From positions 3,126,687 to 3,190,686 of the forward strand of contig LNGK01000008.1 in NCBI GenBank assembly GCA_001510575.1: a stretch of 64,000 bases of DNA, in the 5' to 3' direction. Under the pieces are notes generated by a model, which ran no database searches, had not been told where the DNA came from, and saw only the letters and a program-made list of their open reading frames with translations. The stretch comes from Knoxdaviesia capensis (lineage: Eukaryota > Ascomycota > Sordariomycetes > Microascales > Gondwanamycetaceae). Below are positions 46,270-57,400 of the stretch, in pieces. Position numbers and translations under genes: made by a program. How positions within the stretch are numbered: the first letter of the stretch is position 1; each line of letters opens with the position of its first letter.

Positions 46270-47200
46270 CTACGGAAGCTTCCGCTTTGCCCGCCCGGAT
46301 TGGGCCACATCACACAGCTTTCGACGCGGCTCCTTGCCAAGCCAATCCTCATCACGCTTCAGATATCCGACACGCATGTACTTATCGCTCTTCGCAAAGA
46401 AGTCAACCCAGTGCTTCAGCGCATCGTGGGCCTTCTGCTTAGCAGCTTCGAGTTCTTGCTTCTTGAGCTCAGCGAGCTCGGTGGCAGACCAATGGGCATC
46501 AACCTCCGGGTCGTCCAGCGGGAGGAACATCTCCTCGACGCCGCGCATGTCGGCGGTGCGGTCCTCGGCAAAGCAGCCGGTGACGTAGCCGCGCGCGGCG
46601 TCGCAGCCGGAGAAGTACTGGTATGAGCCGCCAGGGCCATAAAAGCGCCGGCCGGCGCTGACGTCGTAGATGGTGCCGTTGATGGCAAGGTATATGGGTT
46701 TCTCGGGATCGGTGCCGTCGTACTGGGCGAGTTCGGAGAGGGTCAGGTATACAGGACCGTCCTAGGTGGGGGGAGACGGGTGTTAGTTAGTAAGACAGCG
46801 CGTAAAGGAAGGGATGGGCGGTGCATGTGGTATGGATGAAGCTTACAAACTTCTTCTGCCAGTATTCCAGCCGCATCTGCTTGGGCAAATGCTGCCGACC
46901 CCACCATAGCGAATTGCCGTTGGTAAGGAGGTAGCTGAGGCCGCATGACACGGCAATCAAGAAGCTGATGACGCGCAGCACATCCACCCAGGGCGAGTAG
47001 ACGTCTTCGTCATCGACGATTCGTTGTGCACGGGACTTGGTCTTTGTTTTTCTTGGTCGCGCTGGCTCAGGTGGTGCCGCTGGATTGGTTTCTGATCCGG
47101 CGGTGTCGGGCTCGGAGCCGGTGGTGGTGTCCGGTTGTGATTGGTGCTCCGGAGCGTGTTTGCGCTGGCGGAGAGAGCGGCGGGGTGTCTCGTCTGCCAT
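46270..47200 (-). CDS. Cytochrome b5-like heme/steroid-binding (MAPR) membrane protein
   Basis: Two exons (47200-46847, 46761-46270) give 281 residues. After a basic, disordered N-terminus (RRSLRQRKH, RPRKTKTKSR) there is one transmembrane segment (VLRVISFLIAVSCGLSYLL, about residues 75-95). The MAPR-type cytochrome b5 fold follows: VYLTLSELAQYDGTDPEKPI, YLAINGTIYDVSAGRRFYGP and GGSYQYFSGCDAARGYVTGC. Tyr residues of the YxxG and YxYFSG patterns replace the His ligands of true cytochrome b5, as in the PGRMC/Dap1 group. The C-terminal KHWVDFFAKSDKYMRVGYL is conserved in fungal members. Dap1-type proteins support sterol P450s in the ER. That this one does is inference, because the large N-terminal extension is unlike Dap1. 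Confidence 0.87.
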
Positions 47201-48301
47201 ATCGTCGACTATTTTGAGGGGAAGCTTATGAATTGATTCGGATTGGAGCTCGGTGTGGTGCTAAACGCGATTAAAGAAGGGTTTGGGAGGAAGGAAATGG
47301 TGTTCAAGTGTCACGGGCAAGGTGGAAACGTGGCAGTGGGGATATCTTGGGAGCGGAACAACTGTCTTTAATGTGCGGCAGGAGCAGTGTCTTGAGTTTT
47401 TGGTGGGCGAAACATCATATCAGACAGGTGGCTAAATGCGTTGGCTGGAGAGTACACGGAATAGACTTGTCCGGCAGGGTGCAGGAAAGTGCGCGTTCTT
47501 ATATACGTGTTTTAGGGGCTGTGAGTACCACTTGTTTCCGAGCAGAGTGTCATATATTCCACATGAACTGTATGTACGATACGAAACAATCTGGTGATAG
47601 GTCTGATGAGAGCTTCAAATATAGGTGCTCGATGACAATATAGTGGTGGTAATTTGAAAAATCTGATTGGCCCCTGGGAGGAATTTTGATGGAGGGAAAA
47701 GATGGAAGACTGAGAATGGTCAGTTTCTCGTAGAATCGTATCCGTATCAAGAAAACTTTTCCAATGTTTCCAATTATATACCCTTTCTTCATGGACTCTT
47801 GGGAAATAATCTCGTGTCCGCAATCGTCAGAGTGGCGATGCTAGTACAAACGCGAGGTTAGGTCGACCGAAACGACAACCCTAACCCTATTGCAATTGTG
47901 GCGCCAACTTTGTTGAAGAGTTGTGGCGCTAGTCTGTTTTGGGAAGAGATTTTAGGATAAGTCCTGAGTACCTGAGAACAGGGCCTGAAGTAGTCCACTC
48001 AATATGTATCGAATACTTATTCCGCCCAACCGTCACCATAGCAACGACGTTGACTTCAACGTCCATATCGGGTTGTGCAACTTGGCAAATGTAAATATCC
48101 GCTTCAGGCTTCCGTTGTCTTCCCACAGGATTTATCTAGCTCAATTCACCAAACCTAGAATTCCACTAAACACTTCCCATTTTTACTTCTACTACCCGTG
48201 AGACTGCATATATCTTGACCCGTATCGTTTCGGCTCAAGTTCGACATAAAACACCTCTACTCTATCATTATCCTCACATTCCGCATTCGACGACACCCCG
48301 A
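47201..48301. other. Divergent promoter region, MAPR-like and coiled-coil genes
   Basis: 1.1 kb without a supportable gene. It contains AACCCTAACCCT at 47877-47888, a telobox with nearly two telomere units, roughly midway between the two starts. Confidence 0.55.
47877..47888. promoter_or_regulatory. Telobox (AACCCTAACCCT)
   Basis: Two tandem telomere-type units in the divergent region between the MAPR-like and coiled-coil genes. It matches the ARCCCTAA target of Tbf1-type factors. Function is inferred only from the motif. Confidence 0.45.
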
Positions 48302-50616
48302 ATGGATTCTCACAACCCGACCGGCGGGCCCCTACGACCTGCTTCCCCGGATAGGGTCAACTTGCCCTCATCGACCCGACTCGATCCCAGAGACAATACT
48401 GCTATCCTCGAAAAGGTGTCACAGTTCAATTCCCTTGCTACACAGTCCAAGCAGCTTGAACGCAAGACCGCCGATGCCGCCCTTAAACGCGCCATGCTGG
48501 GGCGTGAGGAGGCCGAGACTGAAATGCGCCGATACCGCGAAGAAGTCCGGGCCCTGAAGAAGCAGATCGAGGAAGGAAAGGAGAGAGAACGCCGCGTTGG
48601 CGAAAGACTGGAGACCGTCATGGTAAGCAGCACCCAATGGATCGTCTGGGGCTTTCGGTGATCTCCATATCTAACCCGATAAATCTCACGCTCTAGGAAA
48701 ACTTTGGTCGCACAAAAGAAACACATGCCCATACCCAGGCGCTCTGGGAGAAGGAGATCCGCCGAGCACGAAAAGAAACGTTCAAGACACAATCCTCCGC
48801 CGTCAAACTACAAGAAGAGCTCAAAGTCGCACGCAGCTCGACTAAGATGGCCGAAGACGCTCTCGAGCGCGAGAAAGAACGCAGCCGCGCCCGCGAGCAG
48901 GAGGCATTCACTGCGCGCTACCAAATTGTTGGCGTCCAGGAGCAACTGGACGAGGCTCTTGAGCGTATCAAGCTGCTCGAACAGGAGCGGGACGCCTATA
49001 AGACGCTCGCGAAGAAGGAGGAGGTCGCGCGCATTGCTGCCGAGGGCTGCATCCCTCTGCCGGTGTCATCTGACTCAGACGAGTTTGCCTCTCCCAAGAA
49101 GTCGAGAGTGGCGTCGATGGCGTCTTCAAGGCTTAAGCCCCGCCGCTCAATGACCGGCGGTCGTGTATCGCTTTCTACCATGGATATAGTGTCATCTGCG
49201 GCTAGCGAACAGGAGATCGAAGAGCTGAGTGCGCAACTTTCATGGGAGCGCCAGCGGGCCGAGCGCGCTGAAGATCTGGCTGAATTCCTTGAGGCTGAAT
49301 GCCGACTGAAGTGCTGCCGTCGAGTTGCCCAGATTGGCAATATGAACGCGTCGATGGTTGAGACGACTCACCGACGTAAGACATCGTTGAATGTGCCTGC
49401 TTCAAACGATGAGGAAGTCGTGGTTGTTCGGCAGCCGAGCGCATCGTTTGATGACTTGAGCCAAAATACCGATGAGCTCGAGCAAGACGACGACCACGAG
49501 GATGCTGTTAAGCACAATATTTCCCTGGAACATGTTGAGGACGAATCTGAGGAGGATTCGGCTCCCACGCCCAGACCGAACTCCCGCACACCCCCCGGAG
49601 CGCGCAGCTTTTCGGTCGAGGAGACCTCGACTGAGTCCAGCATGGACGAGGACGCTAATAGCAACTCCCTGCCTGTGTATGAGCAATATGAGGATCAGAG
49701 TGATGCTCACCAGCGCGCGATGTCTCATGATACTGAAGAGCTTTTGCCACCTATCGATGATGAAAATGACGGGACTCGACGGAGCACGATCTTCTGTGCT
49801 CGTGAGGGAATCTTCCGCACCGTCACCGAACAGGAGGCTCTTACAATGGAAGCTGAGGCCGAGGCCAACTTGGCATCGCAGCGGGGCATTCATGCTGACG
49901 AGATTTCCGAGGAAGCAAATGAAGAGGGCACCAGACTGTACGCAAGAACCCCATCAGTCGAGCCTCCGAGTTTCGCCGTCTTGGCCCAGGAGCGCATGTC
50001 GCTCATGTCTCTGCTGAACGCGCCGCACCATAACCCGAACGCCGCCACCGAAGATGTGCCGCCTATGCCTGCAATCCCAACGATGCCGGACACAGCCACC
50101 GCGCGCCGAGCTCCCATCACCGCCATCAGCCGGGACCGAGACTCGGGCGTGCGCTCCGCCAATACTAGCTACGCCGAGGACGGCTACACCTCATCGTACG
50201 CTACTGCGCCCATGGCCTCGACTCAGCGGTACACCGCCACCACAACTACCAAGGTTCCCCTGCGTGGCGACCCCAGCGTGAGCCAGCGCTCCTCAACCAC
50301 GTCGAATGCTTCCTCGGCATCCTCCTCGACCACGGCGTGGTCCGCCCAGCGCGGTGGTGGTAGCCGCACAGGCTCGGCGGCGTCTTTCGACTCTAAGAAC
50401 CCCGCATTGACGCCAACCATGACCCGTGAGCAGGCTCTGGCGCAGATTCGTGAGCGGCGTGGCCGCGCGCGCAGCGCAGGCCGACAGCCGGCCATCGGTG
50501 GAGGCGCAACCGGTCATACCGCATCGTCGGCAGCGGCCGCAGCTACTCCCCGGCGACCGGGTGATCGGAGAGATATCAGTGCGACGTCAGCCAAATCGGC
50601 GGGCCGAATTCGGTAG
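48302..50616 (+). CDS. Coiled-coil protein with disordered C-terminus, function unknown
   Basis: Two exons (48302-48622, 48697-50616) give 746 residues. Residues from about 35 to 235 are almost continuous charged heptads (for example DAALKRAMLGREEAETEMRR, VRALKKQIEEGKERERR, EELKVARSSTKMAEDALERE), a long parallel coiled coil. A second short coil with a Cys pair, WERQRAERAEDLAEFLEAEC, lies around residue 320. The rest is acidic then Ser/Thr/Ala/Pro-rich and disordered, with many SP/TP sites, and ends in a basic TREQALAQIRERRGRARSAG segment. The shape suggests a structural or scaffold protein, perhaps cytoskeletal or cell-cycle linked, but I do not recognise an orthologue of known function. Confidence 0.83.
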
Positions 50617-51267
50617 GATTTTTGAATTTGGGGTCCCCTGACTTGGAGTAGACGTGTGATGAGCGTGTTATCTGAACCCTAATACCTTTCCCCTCTCCCG
50701 TCGAGTTTAATTTCTTGATGCTGGTTTCTGCTTTTGCTTGTCTTTATTCTCGTTTCTTGCTTTGCTTCTGACTTTTTTCTTCTTCGGAGCATGGCGTTGG
50801 TGGACTGCATTACTGATTTTGTTGACGTGCTCGATTCTGACTGGGTGGTAATGTGGCCATTAATGCTTGACGTATGTTTTTTTTGCTGTTTCTGAAGTTC
50901 GCTGCTTATCATCATCATGTGCGCTTGATATCCTCCGCCCTTGTTATTTGCTACGCGAATGCTTAAATTGATTTCTGTTTGCACGCGCCGCTCTTCCACT
51001 CCCTCATGGCTGGTAAAACCCAGTTCGGCGTAAACCATGTATTTTGTTTACTCAAACAAGTTCGGAAGACGTCTATTTTGTTTATCGTAATGGTACATGT
51101 ATTAACGCTCTGCGCTTGTGGTGATTATACAAACTTCCCGGCCGTGACCGAGTTTTGCTGATATCTGATCGTACAAACAGCCCATTGCTGGAGAGTCTTT
51201 CCCTGCAAAGGGAAATTGAAGAGAACGAGATGGAGAGACGCCTGATCCACCAAGCCGGATGGTCTGA
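50617..51267. other. Convergent 3' region, coiled-coil gene and frataxin
   Basis: 651 bp, T-rich, presumably two 3' UTRs. No gene seen. Confidence 0.6.
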
Positions 51268-51996
51268 TCAAGCTTCTATTCCACTTATATCAATGCCGGT
51301 CTCCTCCGTTATCAGTTGGCCGAATGTCGACTTGTCGCGCATGTAAACCCAATCGGCGCGGGCGTTGCCAGTCTCGGGGTCGGTAATGGTCACGTAATCG
51401 TAGCGCTTCGGCCCGGAGATTGGTGAACTGAGCCAGATCTGCTTGTTGGGAGGCTGCTTGTTGATGAGGAATGTCCCCAAGTTACCGATTACGAGTGTCA
51501 AGACGCCGCTCTAGATTTGTGGACAACGAAGATATATTTGTTAGTCTTGCTTGCCAGCGTTGAAGGACCATGTGGGCGGGCTTCATACCGAATATTCAAC
51601 TTCGACATCCTCCCGTGCCTCCTCAAACTTCTCGAAAGCATCTACAACCTGCTCGAGGTATTCGTCCGAGAGATCGTGGTACTCGGCTTCGGTGATTTCA
51701 GGGACCGTGTACACCGCAAGCGACGGCTCACCGGATGCCGGATCGCTGGCTGCCTGGTGGCGGATGGAGGTCGAGATAGACCGACGGGAGGGTTGGGATC
51801 GGCTGTGAGTTTGTTGTTGCGACCAGCTCCGCGACTGGCCGTTCTCGAAAGTCTGGGGCCGGTGGAACGCCGCGGTTGATGACCGTTGTAGGGCTGACGG
51901 CCGGAGCTGCGAAGCTTGTCGTGACATCATTCGCCGTTGGAAAAGGCCGGCTATGGCCTTCTGGCCGAACCGGACGGTAGGTGATGAAGGAGACAT
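51268..51996 (-). CDS. Frataxin, mitochondrial iron-sulfur assembly factor
   Basis: Matrix protein that assists Fe-S cluster assembly on the Nfs1-Isu scaffold complex. Two exons (51996-51589, 51510-51268) give 216 residues. The N-terminal 90 residues are Arg/Ser/Gln-rich without acidic residues, a long mitochondrial presequence (RRMMSRQASQLRPSALQR, RRSISTSIRHQ). The mature domain shows the frataxin signature: an acidic first helix (ITEAEYHDLSDEYLEQVVDA), the EDVEVEYS strand, GTFLINKQPPNKQIWLSSPI and GPKRYDYV. The acidic helix is the iron-binding face. The start is the ATG at 51996. An in-frame upstream extension to 52098 lacks features and was not used. It is divergent from AP-3 sigma. Confidence 0.94.
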
Positions 51997-52317
51997 TATG
52001 TGGTGGTGTGGGTGTCTGGAGAGAAGAGGGCGAAAGAAAGAGAATTTGTGAGAAGTGGCTGTTAGATATGGTGTTTTTCCTCTTTCATTTGACGTCAAAG
52101 TCCTTCACTTTGCATCTCCTTTGCGCAATCACGGAGTCACGTGAGCACTTCTTCTTGCACTACTAAATTATGAGAGTCAGCGGAATTCTTCTAGAAGGTG
52201 CATATCTTCCCCCAAGACAAATATTTACTATTTGGGGAAAAATAGGGCCTAGCTTTTTTCTATCTTCTGCTTTTTCTTTCTATATTCCCTGCATATAGAA
52301 ATGTAGGCATCGCCAGA
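51997..52317. promoter_or_regulatory. Divergent promoter, frataxin / AP-3 sigma, with CRE and CACGTG elements
   Basis: 321 bp between the two start codons. TTTGACGTCAAA (52088-52099) is a perfect 12-bp palindrome containing the CRE core TGACGTCA, a target of ATF/CREB bZIP factors. CACGTG (52138-52143) is an E-box of the Cbf1/bHLH kind. The distance between them is about 40 bp. Which gene they serve is not decided by sequence. Confidence 0.55.
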
Positions 52318-52980
52318 ATGATCAACGCCTTTTTAGTCTTTAATGGCCAGGGCCAGCCACGACTGACCAAGTTCTACACACAGCTGGTATATAAGAACGC
52401 ACCATTCCGAACATACATGAGGATGCTTGTATGGGGAAAGAGGGCGGCATAGCTAACCGTGGGCGATATTGCAACACAGGATACGAGCATACAACAAAGG
52501 CTGATTTCCGAAATCTTCACCCTCGTTTCCAACCGCCCCGCGGGGTCGTGCAACTTCCTCCCCCTCCCGCCCCTGCTCGCGACCTCGGGCACGTCGCAGG
52601 CCGGCGCATCGGCCCAACACGACGACGTGCCGTCGCTGGTGACGTACCGCAACTATGCAACGCTGTACTTCATCATCATCTCGACGTCGACCGAGTCGCC
52701 GCTGGCGCTGATCGACCTGATCCAGGTGTACGTCGAGGCGCTCGACAAGCTGTTTGAAAACGTGTGCGAGCTCGACCTCATCTTCAACTTCGAAACCCTG
52801 CATGCCACCCTCGGCGAGATGATCCTCGGAGGCGTCGTTATTGAGACGAGCCTCGACCGCATCGTTGCGGGCGTTAAAGCTCAAGGTGCTGTGGCGAAGC
52901 GGCCGGTCAACGAGGCGAGGAACACGGGGATTGGGTCGGGCATTGGTATTCGGACCAACTTTGCCTGGCCGGGACGATAA
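52318..52980 (+). CDS. AP-3 adaptor complex sigma subunit
   Basis: Small subunit of the AP-3 coat, which carries cargo from the Golgi to the vacuole. Two exons (52318-52386, 52480-52980) give 189 residues. The N-terminus MINAFLVFNGQGQPRLTKFY is the classical sigma/longin opening. The core motifs YRNYATLYFIIISTSTESPL, LDLIFNFETLHATLGEMILG and VVIETSLDRIVAGV mark a sigma subunit, and LIDLIQVYVEALDKLFENVC is the usual helix. The sequence matches the AP-3 type better than AP-1 or AP-2. A short Ala/Ser/Gly-rich insertion (about residues 55-75) lies in the loop after the first strands. Confidence 0.93.
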
Positions 52981-53294
52981 TCACTGCTATGCACCCGTTT
53001 TCTCTCTCACATCACGAATGAATGAGTATGGGCTAGAGGAGCCAACATGAGGGATGTTCGGCTTGGAGAGCAGAGACACATATATACCACTCTAGGATGC
53101 TTTAGTGTTACAGGCAGTTATACAGGTTAATTTAAAAAAGAAACACCACAAAGAAAAACAACCCCCCCCCAGAAGATTTGAGTGAACTCATTTCATGGTC
53201 CCATTACTGCTATCAACTGGTATACCAGAGCTACTCCCAAAACGCCGAGTTGTATGAGTCTGTTATGTACATGTGAATTTGAGTAGTCACGACA
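52981..53294. other. Convergent 3' region, AP-3 sigma and small mitochondrial protein
   Basis: 314 bp including a C-run at 53162-53170 and A-rich sequence. Nothing coding. Confidence 0.6.
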
Positions 53295-53864
53295 CTACTT
53301 CAAGGCCGGTCGAGAGGGTTCGGATGGCGGAGCTGGCGAGTCGCTCCTCCGCTCGTATCTCTTATCGGGGTCGATAGTTCCGAATACAGTCGTAACGTGC
53401 TTGCGCATTTGTTCCGACGGCTTGTAGGTCTGGCCATAGAAGTTGAGTTCGGAGAAGAATAACAGCCACGTCAAGACACCTGGAAAGTCCCCCGCGAGTT
53501 AGCTCATGTACTGTACACAAAACACAAATGGGATAGAGCAACCGCAACAACACAGAGAAGATGAGCAGAACGAACCTATCACCGAGAAGTACTGAATGAG
53601 CTTCGTGATCCTGTTGAACCGCGGTCGTGCACACGCCAGCGCGGCGCGTCGTTTGAACTTCTTCTCGTAGTGTAGCTGTTTCTGGGGTGTCAACAGCTTG
53701 AAGTCCGGCGGCCAGATCTTCTTTGTTTTGTAGGGGTTGTTGAAGACGGTGAGCGCGGGCCGGGATGGTGGTACGGCTGCTTCTAACACCGCGCTGGTAG
53801 CTCTGGTGGATGCGGACTGTCGCGCGGCCGTGGCCGCGGCGCGCCGGATGAAGGTGGGAAACAT
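53295..53864 (-). CDS. Small mitochondrial membrane protein, function unknown
   Basis: Two exons (53864-53576, 53479-53295) give 157 residues. The start MFPTFIRRAAATAARQSAST is an Arg/Ala/Ser-rich amphipathic presequence of mitochondrial type. A conserved central part follows (NPYKTKKIWPPDFKLLTPQK, LHYEKKFKRRAALACARPRF). One predicted transmembrane segment spans the splice junction (LIQYFSVIGVLTWLLFFSEL). The C-terminus is short and charged (PDKRYERRSDSPAPP). I know similar fungal proteins with this W-P-P-D-F core but no assigned role. The divergent neighbour is the leucyl-tRNA synthetase gene. Confidence 0.8.
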
Positions 53865-54456
53865 GGCGGAAAACTGAAGGCGGCGGCTAATAGGGCCAGT
53901 TGAACTGAATCTGACTGGCGGTTCACTCCATTCCACCACTGATTGGCGCTGGATATGAGTGGTAAGAACGGACGAGGATGTTCTAGAAATCAAGCATTCA
54001 TGATGGCTTCAAAATTGGACCGAGATCACCCGGGGTTCCACCGATCTTGCACTAGCCACAAGCGCCACAGCCTATCTGCCCCTCAAACCCAATTCCTTCC
54101 CTCAGGCCTGCCCCGCGGCTGTGGCTGGTGGATTTTCTCCCAGACCTGCTAAAACCATCGCCAAAAGGTTTCACGGATCTTCAAACTTTGTCGTGACTCA
54201 CAAACGGAAATTGTTTACACAGTTTCCGCTTGAGAAAGTTGAGTGCAAGAGTCAGAAGAAGTACAGAAGTCTGGGACTTCTGTTCTGGTGAGTGTTTGGG
54301 ATTTCATTGATCACATCTTCTCTTATCCGCTTTCTCTAATGTTTTGCTTCTCTTCAAGTCCTACCCAGTTTGCTATAACTTGAAACCAGAGAAAAAAGAA
54401 CGAAAATCTAAAAAGTACCACAGAGTGGGATTCTGAAGATATAAAACTCCGATATC
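53865..54456. other. Divergent promoter region, small mitochondrial protein and LeuRS
   Basis: 592 bp. It serves as promoter for both genes. No further feature recognised. Confidence 0.6.
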
Positions 54457-57400
54457 ATGGACGCTACGGCTGCCGCCAAGGCCGTCGAGGCCCTGGCAAT
54501 CTCCAAGACCAAGGAGTTGAAGGGTGTAAGTCCCGACTGTGACTCCACGTTAGCCCATCGTCAATTGTGTACTGACAGCGACCTCAAAACACTTCTGTAC
54601 AGACCGAGAAACGCGACAAGCTCATTGCCTGGGAGCAGATCTGCCAAAAACGATGGGCGACCGAGAAGGTGTACGAAGTCAACCCGCCGACGATCGACGA
54701 GATCCCGCTGGAATCGGCGACCCCCGCCGAGGTCCGCGAGAAGCACCCGAAGTTCTTCGCCTGCATGGCCTACCCGTACCTGAACGGCAGCCTGCACGCC
54801 GGCCACGCCTTCACCCTGTCTAAGGCTGAGTTCTGCGGTGCTGTGGCCAACATGCGGGGCAAGCGTGCTCTGACTCCGCTGGGTTTCCACGTCAGTGGCA
54901 TGCCTATCAAGGCGTGTGCCGACAAACTCGTCAACGAGATCAAGATGTTCGGACCGGACTTCTCTGGATACAACCCGGATGAGGAGGGCGACGCCCCCGC
55001 GCCGGCGAAGAAGGAGCAGGTCGTCAAGGAGGACGTCACCAAGTTTTCGGCTAAGAAGTCCAAGGCTGTTGCGAAGACCGCGAAGCTCAAGTACCAGTTC
55101 CAGATTCTGGTCGCTGCTGGCATCCCTCTGGAAGAAGTGCACAAGTTTGCCGACTCTCAGTACTGGCTGCAGTATTTCCCTCCCATCGCTCACCGGGTAT
55201 GTTTCTTCTATAAATGCCGTTTCCTTTGATCAATTTGCTAACAGTACTCATTTTCCCGCTTGTATAGGATCTGACTGCGTTTGGTACCAGAATCGATTGG
55301 GTTCGTCTCCGGCCACTAGATACTGTATACCGATGGGAGACCAACTAACACTTTGAAATAGCGCCGGTCTTTCGTCACGACAACCGCGAATCCTTATGTA
55401 TGTTTTGTGAATCACTCATTCCCAATTTCAAAGCCATGGCATCTAACGCATATTCTCAACAATATCTAGTACGACAGCATGATCCGCTGGCAGATGACTC
55501 GTCTGAAGGAGCTGGGAAAGATCAAGTTTGGACGGCGTTATACCATCTACTCGATCAAGGGTAAGTTGATATCTTAGACCATGCCTTAAAACGGTCCCAT
55601 TGTTAACCTTCCTTTCCTTTTCTAGACGGCCAGCCCTGCCTGGACCACGATCGGTCTTCCGGAGAAGGTATCAACCCTCAGGAATATACCGGCATCAAGA
55701 TGAAGGTTATCGAGTGGGCTCCCCAAGCCAAGGAAGCCGTGAAAGACAAGATTCCTGCTGATGCCAATGTCTACCTGGTGGCCGCTACTCTGCGTCCTGA
55801 GACCATGTACGGCCAAACCAACTGCTTCGTTGGTCCGTCTATCACCTACGGCGTCTTCAAGGCCGGAGATAACGACTACTACGTGATCACCGAGCGCGCT
55901 GCGAAGAACATGGCTTACCAGGATCTGCTGGTGCAGAACGGCGTTGTTGAGAAGGCTGCCGATGTTGAGGGTACCGCTCTGATTGGCACTCTGATTGACG
56001 CCCCTCTGTCGTTCCACAAGCAGGTGTATGTTCTGCCCATGGCTACTGTCAAGGATTCCAAGGGAACCGGAGTTGTTACTTCGGTGCCTTCGGATGCTCC
56101 GGCTGACTACATCACTCTTGCCGATTTGAAGAAGAAGGCTGAGTATTACGGTATCAACAAGGAGTGGGCTGAGAAGGACGTCATTCCTATCATTGAGACT
56201 ACTGCCTACGGAAATGTCTGCGCCGAGTACCTGTGCAAGGAGTTGAAGATCTCGTCTCCCAAGGACACAACTCTGGTAAGTAATGCGACATTTACATCCA
56301 TTTATTGGCTATTCGCCTTGCTACAGAGGATACTGACGTTTGACTCCTTTTACACACAAATAGCTGGACAAGGCCAAGGACCTGGCCTATAAGGAAGGAT
56401 ACTACAACGGAACTATGATCGTTGGTGACTTCAAGGGCGAGAAGGTTGAGAATGCGAAGCCCAAGGTTCGCAAGATCCTGATCGATGCCGGCCTTGCCTT
56501 TGCGTACTCGGAGCCTGAAGGCAAGGTTATGAGCCGTTCTGGCGATGAGTGCATTGTTGCCCTGCTGGACCAGTGGTTCCTGGACTACGGTGAGGAGTCG
56601 TGGAAGAACGCGGCTGCTGGCTGGGTTGACGGCACCGATGGTGAGGGGCTGAACTCGTATGCCCCTGAAACCAAGAACCAGTTCCACGCTGTGCTGGAGT
56701 GGCTGAACGCCTGGGCTGTGAGCCGCAGCTTTGGCCTTGGCTCGAAGCTGCCTTGGGATGAGTCGGTCCTGGTTGAGTCTCTGTCGGACTCGACTATCTA
56801 CATGGCTTACTACACTCTAGTGCCATTCTTGCACAAGGATATCTTTGGCAAGGAAGTCACCGAGTACAATGTCAAGCCTGAGCAGATGACCCACGATGTC
56901 TGGGTGAGTACAGTCCCTGAATGTTACATATCATCAGTGTTGAGTTGCACGACTTACTAACGTTTAACCTTTTGTGGTATTTAGGACTACGTGTTTGCTC
57001 GTACAAAGTACAGCGATGCCCTGGTCGAGTCGTCGAAGATTCCCAAGTCGACTCTGCAGGCCATGAGACGGTCTTTCGAGTACTTCTATCCCCTGGATAT
57101 CCGTATCTCGGCTAAGGATCTCATCACCAACCATCTTACCTTCTTCATTTACAACCACGTCGCCCTGTTCCCGAAGGAGTTCTGGCCCCGTGGAATCCGT
57201 GCCAACGGCCATCTGATGATGAATTCTGAGAAGATGAGCAAGTCGACGGGTAACTTCATGACCCTCCGCGACCTGGTCCAGAAGTATGGTGCCGATGCGG
57301 CGAGAATCGCTCTCGCCGATGCTGGAGACGGTATCAACGACGCGAACTTCGAGGAGGATGTTGCGGATAACAGTGTCCTGCGCCTGTACAACTGCAGAGT

